Of a stretch of DNA of 64,000 nt, positions 46,207 through 56,640 are shown piece after piece. The first letter of the stretch is position 1. The number at the start of each line of letters is the position of its first letter. This stretch comes from Tanypteryx hageni (taxonomy: Eukaryota > Arthropoda > Insecta > Odonata > Petaluridae). Position numbers and translations under genes: made by a program. The stretch covers positions 130,053,547 to 130,117,546 of the forward strand of contig CM054116.1 in NCBI GenBank assembly GCA_028673005.1, read 5' to 3'. The notes under the pieces were generated by a model. It saw nothing but the letters and a program-made list of their open reading frames with translations. It was not told where the DNA came from and did not search any database.

Positions 46207-48671
46207 TATTGCTTTAACGAATTTTATCGCGTTTGACAAAAATATACTCAAGATAATCATATATGTCTCAACATCTAAGAATGATTTTGCGACAAAAAAT
46301 TAATTTACGATATTATGATAAATTATTCAATGTTAACAGAATACTTGAGTATGCGGAACATATAGGATAATATTGTTTCGATTATTTATGATGACTAAGG
46401 AAAATCGAACATTTCGATAATTTTATCCAATTGCTAGATCAGTATCTCTGTATCTAAATGCTAAAGAAACTTATTAACGATGAAAGGTGAAATGATTTGA
46501 AAAAATCTTCAGCTTTAATTGACAAAACATTATCGGTTCGCACGTTTATTCCTAATGCACGGAATCCTTCCTATGTTTCGTATTCAGTGATCGGTTTAAT
46601 GGCAGCAGTCTTGGGGCTAAGTGGAAAACGGAGCGGATTCACTATATTCCCTTTCTTATTTGAATTCACGGCACACTTTAAAGGCCTTATGCCGCGAATT
46701 CGAACGGATTCGCCGATGAATTTCTTCTCACCACTCTCCTTTCTTGGCTACTAAAATTCTCTTTGGGGTAGAACTTAATATTCGAATTCGTTAGGACTGA
46801 TTCATGCACACAGCTGCATAAGTGTAATGACATTAGTAAACCGACTTGCAACACGGAATTACGTACTCAATTAGAAGGGAATGGCTTCATTGGAGCGCAC
46901 GGCCAATGACTAGAGATGCCTTCTCAGTCTACTGAAACCCAGAGAGTGGATTGTTTATCACGTGAAGACCAACTTTTAATACATACGTACGTGTTGCACA
47001 TAGTATCTTCGATAGTTTGATGACAACGACGCGACAATATAATTGCAAATCTCATCCTCTTATGGACCATCGAGCATCGCATCTCGGATTACTCGTAATA
47101 AGATGAATAATTTTAGGAAAACCTCGAAAAAATTTGCGACTCGCATCCATGATAATATTTAGCATTTACTTAATGATATTGGAAAGAAATGCTATATATA
47201 TTAGAGTCCGAAACAACGGTACGCCCATTCATTCGATAATTCAGTCGTGGAGTTTTCCCGTGGCGAAGATCTTTACAAGATTAATATGCGGAGAGGGATC
47301 CAAAGATATTCCGGATTTGCATAATTAACATCGGATCTAATACGCGACTCAACGCCTTGTCTCCAGAGGGGCACGCCTCTCTTTCTACCTCCCTCTCTCT
47401 CCATCCTCTTTCTATCTCCATCCCCTTTCTCTCTCTCTCCGCTCTTGCTGTTTTTCTCTCTCTCCCTCTCTCTCATCCAGATCTCTTCTTCTGTTCCCCT
47501 CCAGTCACGCTTAAAATGTCCTTTACTCAGACTTCTCGGACGTCACGAATCAACCTCGGACCTTCTCGTTTTTCCCGGTGATGTGGGTTGCATGGATCGC
47601 AGAAGGGAGAGCGAAACGAAATTGTCTTTTCCATTTCTGACACATGAAAGCATCCGGAAGAAAAGGTTGTGACCTCTTTTTTTTGGCTTCGTCTTTTAAA
47701 ACTTGTCGTGAAATTGGAGGCAAGGCATCGCTTCCCACTCGCTGAGGAGATGCTTCTGTTTGGTATTCCAGGTACCTTAAAATGACGGAGATATATCGCT
47801 ATTCCCCCTTCTTTCGTTTCGGTTAAATCGCGTTCACAAAAGTTTTTCTTCCGTTGATGATAATGTTCATGATCTTTTTACGGCATTTACGATTTCTCGT
47901 TTGAAAGATAAGATCATCTTTATTGGTTATAACGAATGATTAACACCTTTTGTCGATTTAGTCAGCACCACAAGCAAATATGTTTCAATTGCCACATAAC
48001 AAGAATTGTGGCAAATATTATGCGAATATTTATCCATTAAATGATTTTAATTCACACTAGATTGGAGTTTGTACGGTATATTCATTAATCTTTGACCAGG
48101 GTAATTAGGAGTATTACGAAGGATCGTGAGAGCATGTGGCTTCATAGTCTGCTATCAGTCATTTTGAAGTATAAATATATTTTTGTAAAATGAGTATCAA
48201 ACATTGACACCAGAATAAAATACACGCATATTGACATCCGCAATTGGGTTGCCCATATTATACATATATTACGATTATTGTCGGAAACGTGGGTACTGTT
48301 GGACGCTTGTCCATATCCGCATCAATAGACATTTGGAGAAATTATCAAAGTATAGCACCGAAATTGCAATTGAAACAATAAAAATGTCTGACATAGGTCT
48401 CCAAATTTCATTTATAGAGATTTTGTGAGATATTTTACCATGAAAATCGTCTTTAAACTTTAAACCACTTCCAAACCAAGGTCTCCACGTTTCTTTTATC
48501 AGCTTGACTCAGCAAAAATCTAATTTTATACCTTTTGGATTTTATTTAAACAAAATTACCGGGTAAATGCCGAGTTCCCGATTTTATTATTCTGATCTTC
48601 ACCATAGAATCAGACTTGTGCGGCAAAAGTCAGATATTACGCAGAGGACTGTCGTTAGCCGTGAAAATATA
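46207..48671. other. Intergenic DNA with no recognised gene
   Basis: AT-rich, with a C/T-rich patch at about 47375-47475 and a palindromic E-box TCACGTGA at 46958-46965. No exon or element was supported. Confidence 0.45.
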
Positions 48672-48673
48672 TA

Positions 48674-50934
48674 CAGTAAACCCTACATATTCGTGAGGGT
48701 TACGTTCCTGAAAAACACCGCTAATATAGAAACCGCGAATATAAATACTAAAGGCTTATAGGATAAATGGGGTTAGGGGAACAGCTAACCCCAGTTTTTA
48801 TAGTAATAACATTGCTTTAGTTTTTCAAACTTACATTTAGTATTAATAAGCATAGCATGTAGTTCTCGAATTCTTACTTCTCGACGAGGAATTATGAAAA
48901 AATACACGATAAACGTAATAGCGCACCCAAAATTTTATTCGCAGTATTTTAAGGAAAAATTGCGAGAATAATTCAAGTAAATATTATGGTTCATTCACAA
49001 TTTAATGCATTCATAAAAAACAGTAAATAAATGATGACTCATAGCTTTAATAACGGTGTTGATGTCCCTTTAATGATAACTGCGGCGTTGGAAATGTTAG
49101 TTGGACGAGGCTCCCTCCTGTGGATTATCCATTGGCGATTCACCAGATGAATGAGAAGAACTTCGAGCGTTGGCAGTGCTACATTCAGAGACAGCATTTG
49201 AGCTTCTCTTAAAGTAGCTTGTGATTGGCACCTGTTTCAACTTTTTTAAAAATTCTTTGTAATCCTCTCTATAGGTATATAGTAAATCTTCCATACTTTT
49301 CTTAAATTTATTGCTTCGTTCCATGACTGAGTCAACATCAAACACTGTATACATAAATTCAGACGCCTGTTTCATTATCCCTGCCAATGTTTTTAAATTC
49401 AACTTAGACTTTGTCGACACATCCTCCTCCACATCATTATTTTCATCATTAAACTGAAAAAGTTCATCAAGGTCCTCTTCAGTTAGCTCTCCACTGTGTG
49501 AGTCTTTATGTTCTAATATCTCTTCTGGTTGCAAATCCTCAAACCCCTCCCCTTCAATATCATGTGCCTTCCTTGCAATTATCTTCACTTCTACATCAAG
49601 TAAAGGAAATCCATTAAAGTTAATGAGAAATTCCTTCCACAATTTTCTCCAACATGCGTTTATAGTCAAATGTTTCACCTCCACAATTGACACTTTAATG
49701 TTTTGTATGCAATGTACAATGGTATAATTTTTCCAGCATTTGGTGACAGTTATAGTGGGGTCACGTTCCATTTCATTTAAAATGTAGCGGAATGTGCGAC
49801 GGGTATAGTAGCTCTTGATCTAAGGGTTAAAGAAGTGAAGTTGTATTTGGGGGCAGAAAAATAACTTCAATGTTTGGATGTTCAAATTGAATACTCAACG
49901 GACGATCAGGCGCATTATATAAAATGAGGAGTGAAAATGTAAAATTTTTTTAAGCTAAATATTTTTCGATTTCATAAACAAAACGATTATGAAACCAATC
50001 CATAAAAATTGCTTCGGTGACCCAGGCCTTCTTATTTGAATGTCAGAAAACAGATAGTTTGTTCTTATTTTTCCCTTTCGATGCACGAGAATCTCTGAGC
50101 ACATTGGTACAGAGAAGAAGGGTTAACCTGTATTTAGCTGCTTTAAATCCTGGCGCCAAACGTCTTCTGTGGAGATGAATGTTCGCGAAGGCATCTTCTT
50201 CCAAAACAAACCCAACTGGTTAGCTTTTAAATCTTGTTCGGGTTCGTACCCCTTCTCTTTGATGAGCTTTTTTAAGATGACCTGAAAAAGTTTCAACTGC
50301 TACAGTATCTGCCAATGCCGACTCCCCACTTATTTTTCATATTATGTAAAGAATATCTTCTTTTAAATTTCTCCAACCATCCCTTACTTGCTGCTTCCTT
50401 CATTGGTCGATGTTGCCCTTAAGAACTCATAAGCGAAGCGCATTTTCCCGTATCACCTGGCTACTCAATGGCACTTTTTTCGCGTTTGATCTTCGATCCA
50501 AATTTTAGAGTATTGTCCATCTTCTCGATGATCACTAGCATAGCAAGACACTTTGGCACTTTTAGGCGCACTTACACTAGCTAGTATACTTGCCTCCTTT
50601 TTTATTTATCATGCAGTCGATTCGTTGATATTATATGCCCTACCAACAGCCGCTTCACTTTCACCTTGTGACAGCTTCTAACAATTCAACCTTTTCACTT
50701 AATGACAATTTTTCTTGCTCGCCTCACTGTTTTATCGGCACTCATTTCACTTCCTTTGCGTTTTAGGGCTATGATATAATATACTGTGAGCAAGCACAAT
50801 GACGTTGTATCGCACGGTGTTCTAAGGCAGACGACCGCGAATAAGTGAAGTTTACCTCCCGCGAATATTTAAACTTTCTACAATAATTCTTTCGCGAATA
50901 AGCGAAACCGCGAATGTGAAATCTGCGAATACTG
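48674..50934 (-). mobile_element. pogo/Tigger DNA transposon flanked by TA
   Basis: A 2261-bp element whose ends read CAGTAAACCC (left) and CAGTATTCGC (right, minus strand), each bounded by a TA dinucleotide (48672-48673 and 50935-50936), the expected Tc1/mariner/pogo target. Just inside the ends lie CGCGAAT words (left about 48738; right 50829, 50859, 50893, 50910, 50925), likely transposase-binding repeats. The single gene is on the minus strand. Confidence 0.88.
49097..50760 (-). pseudogene. Tigger-type transposase relic (CENP-B/jerky-like)
   Basis: From the N-terminus: MSADKTVRRARKIVIK (about 50700-50745), the start of the pogo helix-turn-helix, then SEKVELLEAV-like and VGHIISTNRL, eroded by frame changes; KEAASKGWLEKFKRRYSL (about 50350-50400); KEKGYEPEQDLKANQLGLFW and KKMPSRTFISTEDVW (about 50150-50260); NKKAWVTEAIFMDWFHNRFV (about 49965-50030); NAPDRPLSIQFEHPN (about 49880-49915); FLPPNTTSLL; SYYTRRTFRYILNEMERDP (about 49755-49812); and a long acidic C-terminal region (49097-49771) with LTEEDLDELF. 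The catalytic DET motif is NQL and the DNAP motif is YNAP, so two of three catalytic Asp are lost. The MDQG-FK segment is partly deleted. The protein is dead. Confidence 0.9.
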
Positions 50935-50936
50935 TA

Positions 50937-52475
50937 TTACCGTGCAAATGATTAACAAGTGACGGTATAAGATGAGAAAAAATTGTTCATACAGATCCTT
51001 TATTAAATAAACCGCTAAAGTTAAATATTAGCCTTCCTTTGCACTTTGTCAGCCTTATTTCTATTTATTAGGATGAAAATAAAAGATTCAAGATGTCATT
51101 ATATTTCCTACGGATAAAAAGCACAGTCTGAATAAAATGTTTTTATCTAAATTTATTTTAGAAATTCAATTGTTTATTTTTGTTTAGATACAGTCGTTTT
51201 ATTAATATAGAATTAGAGATCCAACTGGCTATATATAGGTGGTACTAACAAAATTAAATCACCATTTAAATTCAGCCTTTTCCTTTCATAGTCCAACAGT
51301 CGTTGCCGGGGAAATCATATCGTATTAGCAAAATCACGAGCATTTACTCAATCGCGACATATATGGGACGCAAAATGAAACGGCCCAAAATTTTATTTAT
51401 GGATACATCGAATTAGGCGCGTGGTCACGTGACCAATTGAATTTGTATGATTTCACGCCACTTGTTGAGTCTTCGATGATCGGCAGCGGAATAAGCCAAA
51501 GGAGAGGGGTTTCCAAACAATATTTCCAATTTCACTCTCTCTCCCCCTCCCCGCGTTCCCACTCAATAGATTGAATACACTGTTTTGTGATAAACTAAAC
51601 AGTAAGTCGTTTGGCGCCACTATCGCGTGCAAAGAATCGCCTTTAAGAATTTGCGAACGAGGTTTGGATCACATCATGAAAACTATGATTAAATAAAAAA
51701 AAACCATCACCTTCGGAAAGAGAAAAAATCTGAAGAAATTGCAATTATCGCTACTCGATAAATATTCTCTTTTTAAACAGTTCTTGCTTAGAAGCCGCAA
51801 TAATGAGGAGGGAAAACTCTGATTATGAATTACCGTTGATTGTGACAAATTTCCAAAATCTGAGAAAATTTTCCGATCGTCTCTTTCGCTTTCAGTTGCG
51901 AATACCGACAAACGCCCTTTTCATCGTCCCTCGCGCAACACGGCCATTATTCGTTAACATTCCCGCCGTTTTAATTAATGTTTCTCTTGTACTCCCACGT
52001 CGCAGCTTAGGAAATGTCTTAATCCCTAGAGATATTTTCACCGGAGGAGTTGTTCCAGAGAATCCCTCTTGGATAGAGAACTAGAGTTCGAGTCCCATCG
52101 GTGTCGAATTTCCAAACCGCCGCACCGCCAGATGTGAGCACCATCGCGCAAGACGTCACTCGGCGACCCGGAGGAGTTTCCTTCGCCTTTTCTCTTTATT
52201 TCCTCTCTCCTAGTTTCCACTTCCCCAGAAACTTTGACCGTCGCTGGATTGAAATTTGCGCGAATGCAGCGCCTTCAGACGACTGAAAGGGAAAAGTTAA
52301 AACGAGGATGTTTAGGTTTTATTTCTGGTTTATAGTGTCGCGGGTTCTTTCTGCAATTCGCCGCTTCTTCAGAGTATTTTTATTGCTTCACCTAATAACT
52401 CCGAAAGTATTTACGCTCTGTTTAGCTCTATTTAAATAAATTAATCTATTATATTCAGATGTTATCGCCAATCAC
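50937..52475. other. Intergenic DNA with no recognised gene
   Basis: AT-rich to about 51300, then mixed. It holds the 12-bp palindromic E-box at 51423-51434 and a C/T patch at about 51535-51560. Open frames at 51669-52286 overlap on both strands and show no domain. Confidence 0.4.
51423..51434. promoter_or_regulatory. 12-bp palindromic E-box GGTCACGTGACC
   Basis: A fully symmetric extended E-box, matching the strongest consensus for USF/TFEB-type bHLH-zip factors (GTCACGTGAC). No TATA box or exon is identified next to it. Confidence 0.35.
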
Positions 52476-52610
52476 CAGTGGCGTACCGGAAAATGTGTGG
52501 GGTCCCCCTGTCGGAAAAAAATTTAAGGACCTCACGAAAAAATATGGGCGCGCTTTGACCATGGGCTCCCCCACCGCGCGGGGGTTTCGAGGGTGTCCGC
52601 TACGCCACTG
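52476..52610. mobile_element. 135-bp MITE with CAGTGGCGTA ends
   Basis: The left end CAGTGGCGTACCGGA (52476 onward) and the right end read inward on the minus strand CAGTGGCGTAGCGGA (from 52610) match at 14 of 15 positions. CAGTGGCGTAGC is a very common terminus of hAT-type MITEs. The interior is GC-rich with no coding content. The flanking 8-mers do not match, so the target duplication has decayed or the group differs. Confidence 0.82.
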
Positions 52611-52744
52611 CTAGCGTGGATTAGACATGTAGGTCCACAATAACCGCATTATACATTATTGCGTGCATTTCAACGTGCATCTTAGTTACTCCACAGCTGA
52701 CGGTTATTGACAGAAGCGATTTTTTTCCCTTCCGCTGTCCTTTT

Positions 52745-52780
52745 AGGGTAAAAACAGAGTGGAGCCTTGCACTAAGCGTC
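52745..52780 (+). repeat. Left terminal inverted repeat of the Harbinger element
   Basis: It pairs with 55735-55770. The match starts at AGGGTAAAAACAG and runs through GTGGAGCC and CACTAAGC with one single-base indel. Confidence 0.88.
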
Positions 52781-53308
52781 ACATAAGCGTCGACTCGAGC
52801 TTCGCTCCTGCCCCCAAATCAAACACATCGTGTTAAATGTGCTCTTTCATAGTGAAGTACCAAGCACCAAGCATCGACTCAAGCATCGCATCTATCAAGG
52901 GATCAAACTTGTTTGTTTCCTAGCAGTTAGTGCGTTGGTCGATGCCTGAAATTTGGCTTCTGATTGGTGCGTTCAAGGACATCCCACACCCCAGTCTGAC
53001 TCACAGGCACCCGGTCATCCGTAGATTATTTAATGTGGCACAGTTCATTGAGAATTAAGGATTTCCGTTTAAATATGGAAAAAAAGATTAGTATAGATCT
53101 ACCAAGATCAAAAGAACATTACAGTACAGTGGGTGTGGCCTTATTCCTCACTCCACTTGGAACCCTCCCCTCTCGCTTTTCCTTACCGCACGGGCTATCG
53201 CTGTCTTGGTCCTTTTCTAAATACACTTGCCCAATAGTTGCAAAACTTCGTCTAGGCAGCAACTGTATTTAGTGAGAACAGAAAATTTAAATTTTTGTCA
53301 TTCTCCAA

Positions 53309-54163
53309 TTAATTTATTTTAAGATTAGAAGTGAAATACATTTTAAAGCTGTCTCTAACATTGGCTGCTAGACGTGAATTGCGATTATGTCCTCTTCGAA
53401 GCGGCATAGAACTGTTCCGTGGAACATCAGGTGTCTTTGTCAGGTTATATGTTTCCTTCTCGGTCAATGAGTGTGTTGTGCCAAACGCATATAGCCTTAA
53501 ATATATTATTGGCAGTTTTTGGCTTCATTTCATTGCATTTACTTAAGATCCTTTACATGGAATAAATAATGCCAAAGATACATTTAACCGTTTTCCTAGC
53601 TCTTGATAAACGTATGCTAAAATGTTCTCTCTCATTTTCGAGGTTTCACCTGTCATAAGGTTTCAAAAGATTTGTCATTAACGGGTAAGCTTCATCTGCT
53701 ATAAATACAAACGGCATTTTAACTGTTGAATCAGGCAGGTAATCATCAGAAGGAATATTTAACATGTTCATTTACATCAAGCAATACATAGCCGACGAAT
53801 GGAATGCCCCTGCATTGCTCTACTTTCCGTATCCGCCTACGTCAATAATTAGAAACTTGTAGTCTGCATCTGCCACTGCCTGAATCATTAAAGAGAAGTA
53901 ATTTTTATAGTTGAAAAAAATTGATCCTGTATTTGGCGGACACTTTACTCTTTGCCGTCAAGAGATCCTATAAAATTTGGGAGATCCCATTTTTCATAAA
54001 ATTGTTTTGCAGTCTCTTCAAAGACTTCAACTGTAGGCTGTTCCATGTGCAAGGCTTGTAAAACTTCTCACAACCATACAGAAACTTCACTCACAATTTT
54101 GGCAACTGTGGGGGCTCCCAAACGAAAATAGAATGTCAAACTTTAATTTGACTTGCTAGATAT
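53309..54163 (-). pseudogene. Harbinger nuclease, exon 2 (DDE domain)
   Basis: This is the catalytic part of the PIF/Harbinger nuclease, read on the minus strand. After an acceptor (TTTCTTTTCAG, AG at 54164-54165) come RYLAS, LGAPTVAKIVSEVSVW (about 54070-54122), VFEETAKQFYEKWDLPNFIG then SLDGK with the first acid (about 53950-54030), PPNTGSIFFNYKNYFSLMIQ (about 53880-53940), DADYKFLIIDVGGYGK with the second Asp (about 53828-53880), MPFVFIADEAYPLMTNLLKP with the third acidic site (about 53657-53716), RLSRARKTVKCIFGI (about 53560-53605), CVWHNTLIDREG (about 53450-53490) and a C-terminal VRDSFKMYFTSN ending at a stop at 53309-53311. Catalytic acids are present, but several frameshifts and at least two stops are seen. 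Confidence 0.88.
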
Positions 54164-54187
54164 CTGAAAAGAAATATATGTATTTAG

Positions 54188-54996
54188 GTTTTGTCATAGT
54201 CTCTAAAGAAGAAAAAATTAGTGGAAGGCTCTCCGGCAAGACTTCAAAAAACACTTCGATAAAGCTAGAGAACAAAGAAGTGGTGACCCAGCACCTGAGT
54301 ATTTGGAGTCAGATTGGCCGATTTTCCAAAGTCTGCTGTTTTTAGCCGACCAGTTTACACCGAGATCATCTGACAGTAATTTTAATGCAGAACTAAGTTT
54401 GGATTTAACTGCAGATGTTGATGATACCCAAAAATCCGACAATAGATACCAACCTATGGAATCCTTTACCTTCTCCACTCTCTTCTACTGCTACTACTAC
54501 AGGGTTAAATGTAAGAATGGACCTTCTGGTCTAAATTTCGCCCGAATAAAGACGATTATCTATCTATCTATCTATCTCTTCTACTGCTTCCAGCAAAGGA
54601 GTAGGCAAGCGTAATAGGAAAAGTGTTCGCCCTAGCGACCAAATAGGAAAAGCTTTATTACTAGTGGAACAAGAAAATCTTGAAATAAGGAAGAGACGGG
54701 AAGCTGCCGCGAAACCTCCAATCGACGAGGACACCAGTTTTTTCAACTTTTTGATTCCCCAAATTAAAACCTTATCACCCAGGAAGAAAATGTGGTTTCG
54801 TATGAATGTACAGAAGGTATTGCTTGACTACTGTTTCGGTGATGACACAAATACTCCTTCCAATTCCAGACCGTCCAATCCTACTGGGCACATCCAAAGG
54901 AGTGAAGAGCCATTACACTCGAAAGACAATTGGCGTACGCTCAGTAACAATTCTTTCCCAGAAACATTTTCTCAAGATATGAATAATAGCAAATAG
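54188..54996 (+). pseudogene. MADF-BESS DNA-binding protein of the Harbinger element
   Basis: The second gene of the element, likely a DNA-binding partner of the nuclease. A possible acceptor (GTATTTAG, ending 54187) precedes the C-terminal half of a MADF domain: WKALRQDFKKHFDKARE (about 54221-54270), then SDWPIFQSLLFLADQFTP (about 54306-54360), the usual end of the MADF domain. After an acidic linker, a frameshift near 54440-54475 and an inserted retrotransposon tail, it continues KGVGKRNRKSVRPSD, LLLVEQENLEIRKRRE and the BESS motif DEDTSFFNFLIPQIKTLSPR (about 54727-54790), ending at 54994-54996. An in-frame TAG occurs just before WKALR. The MADF N-terminal helix was not found upstream and may sit on an undetected exon or be lost. 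Confidence 0.82.
54493..54575 (+). mobile_element. 83-bp 3' fragment of a non-LTR retrotransposon
   Basis: The insert ends GCCCGAATAAAGACGATT followed by (ATCT)n, and contains TAAGAATGGACCTTCTGGTC, phrases I recognise from the 3' ends of arthropod LINEs. It is flanked by a perfect 13-bp target-site duplication, CTCTTCTACTGCT, at 54480-54492 and 54576-54588. It interrupts the MADF-BESS gene and adds a stop codon. Confidence 0.88.
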
Positions 54997-55201
54997 GGTA
55001 TTTGTACGTATTTCTATAATGTTATTCACATAGAATGTAAGAACCACAGTACTCATAAGCGAAGATCATTACCAAACAATGAAAACACGTACTTTGTATC
55101 GTGTTTATATACAACTGTACTTGTAATTTCAATATTTTTTGCGTTTTGAGAGAATAGCAATAAATATTAAATTCTGACTATTATTAAACATGATGTATTA
55201 C

Positions 55202-55506
55202 CTGATTGTCATTACCAGTCTTTTCTCGGGTCCAATGTGTTGCCTGTGTAAGTTACAGTATCTTATAGTTACGTTTGCTTAAATTAAGTCCAAAATATAA
55301 ATAAATGTAGGCTGTGACATTCGCATGTACTCACGGAACCTGTCAGGAAAGTTTTTTAGTTCCAAAAACAACCAATGGTATTCACCAATATGCTCCCTTG
55401 ATGGGTTTATTGGATGCACACTGAATTTTCTCCTACTAGTATTATACATAATCCACCATTTAACTGCCGTACTGGTCAATAAATCACTTACACTGTGTGA
55501 AGGCAT
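55202..55506 (-). pseudogene. Harbinger nuclease, exon 1 (N-terminal part)
   Basis: A likely start at 55504-55506 gives MPSHSVSDLLTSTAVKWW, then SRRKFSVHPINPSREHIGEY (about 55385-55445), the characteristic WVHPIN-GEY block of PIF/Harbinger nucleases, followed by DRFREYMRMSQPTFIYILDL (about 55283-55345). A stop follows at 55279-55281, but the homology continues in another frame as GPEKRLVMTIR (55202-55233), up to a good splice donor. No catalytic residue lies in this exon. It leads into exon 2 at 54163. Confidence 0.82.
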
Positions 55507-55734
55507 TAAAAATCTGAGATGTGATAATATGACACTTTTGAAATAAATCAATCTATATAAAAAAGTATTACAAACAACACTACACACACTAAAATGTAGT
55601 ATAGCTATAACAAGTAGAAGGATATGTTTCCATATCGAGTTCTAGAATCAGACTGGGAAGAAAGTCGTGAGTCGATGCTCCACTATGAAAGCCCTGATGC
55701 GATGCTTGATGCGCTGATTGAGCCGATGCTTGAT

Positions 55735-55770
55735 GCGATGCTTAGTGCGAGGCTCCACTGTTTTTACCCT
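55735..55770 (-). repeat. Right terminal inverted repeat of the Harbinger element
   Basis: Inverted partner of 52745-52780. It is immediately preceded by tandem GATGCTTGATGCG units (55700-55740). Confidence 0.88.
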
Positions 55771-56640
55771 ACTATACCCTTGCGATTCCATCCCCCCTCC
55801 CTCTCGCCTTTCTCCCCGCCACACGTTTTAATCTTCCTCTTTCTTCCCTTCTCCTCCTCCCCTCTTTCCTACGCCCTATCGCAGCACTCTCTTCCTCCCC
55901 CCTCCATTCCCACCCCCCAACGCCACCAAACTTCCACTCCCCGAAGACTGTTCGCCGCCTCACGTCGACCGCTTCCTTCCTGGCAACAATTAACGGGAGT
56001 CCACGGTTTAGTGTTTCTCTCTGCCATAGACAAACACACTCTCTCTACTTCCCTCCCTCTCTTTCTCTGCCCCTCAACCTCCCCACACCAACTCCCGCTT
56101 CCCAAAACACCCCTCAGTCTTCCCTTCCCCCACCTCCTGCTCGCTCCCTACGCTCTCCCTCCTCTCTCCCTCTCTCTCCCTCCTCATCTCTCCCTCCTCT
56201 CTCCCCTCTTATATGTTTGGATTCTATTTTCTTTCGCTTCGTTTCCTTCTCGCTCTTTCCCTTTCTATGCGACCACACGCTTGTAATCCACGCCCGTGTA
56301 TGCGTGCCCACGAACCGCAATCTTTGTCGCCCCCTCCCCTCAATTCTCCATGCGCACCCTTTCCCTCACTCTCCTGCCATCTCTCCCTCCCACACCCTCC
56401 CTCCCCCGTACCTCATCTCCTCCCAGCCCCTCGATTCCCCTCCGTCACTCCCTCCCATCCTCCTCCACAAACCCCGCCACCTCTTTTTCCTCGGTATCCC
56501 CGCCTTCTCGAAACCAAGCTGTTACCTCCCTATTACTTAGAACAATTTCCCCGCTCATCGGGACCGTCTGTTTATTCGCCTGCAATACGCACTGTTTTCG
56601 TTAATTCCGTCGCCAACCGGATATTCTGTTCACTCTTCTG
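55771..56640. repeat. Polypyrimidine low-complexity block
   Basis: Strong C/T bias on the plus strand (CTCTCTCCC, CCCTCC), densest at 55790-56210 and 56320-56480. The Ser/Pro/Leu-rich frames here are compositional. Confidence 0.85.

Larger units (their letters stand above)
54164..55201 (-). other. Putative intron of the Harbinger nuclease gene
   Basis: The donor reads ATCAG/GTAATA (GT at 55201-55200) exactly where the conserved GPEKRLVMTIR block ends, and the acceptor reads TTTCTTTTCAG/ATAT (AG at 54165-54164) exactly where the following YLA block begins. The intron is 1038 nt long and contains the MADF-BESS gene in the opposite orientation. The assignment rests on protein continuity and splice consensus only. 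Confidence 0.65.
52745..55770. mobile_element. Complete PIF/Harbinger element, two opposed genes
   Basis: A 3026-bp element. The left end AGGGTAAAAACAGAGTGGAG and right end (minus strand) AGGGTAAAAACAGTGGAGCC are inverted repeats that continue with CGCACTAAGC/TGCACTAAGC for about 35 bp with one indel. Subterminal arrays of AAGCATCGAYTCAAGCATCG-like units follow on both sides (52855-52905 and 55675-55745). It encodes a DDE nuclease on the minus strand in two exons (55202-55506 and 53309-54163) and a MADF-BESS protein on the plus strand (54188-54996). The expected 3-bp TWA duplication is TTA on the left and TAC on the right, so not exact. Confidence 0.9.

Noticed and set aside
46497..46754. 85-codon plus-strand frame
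   Set aside because: No domain, no coding-like context and no splice or start support; likely chance.
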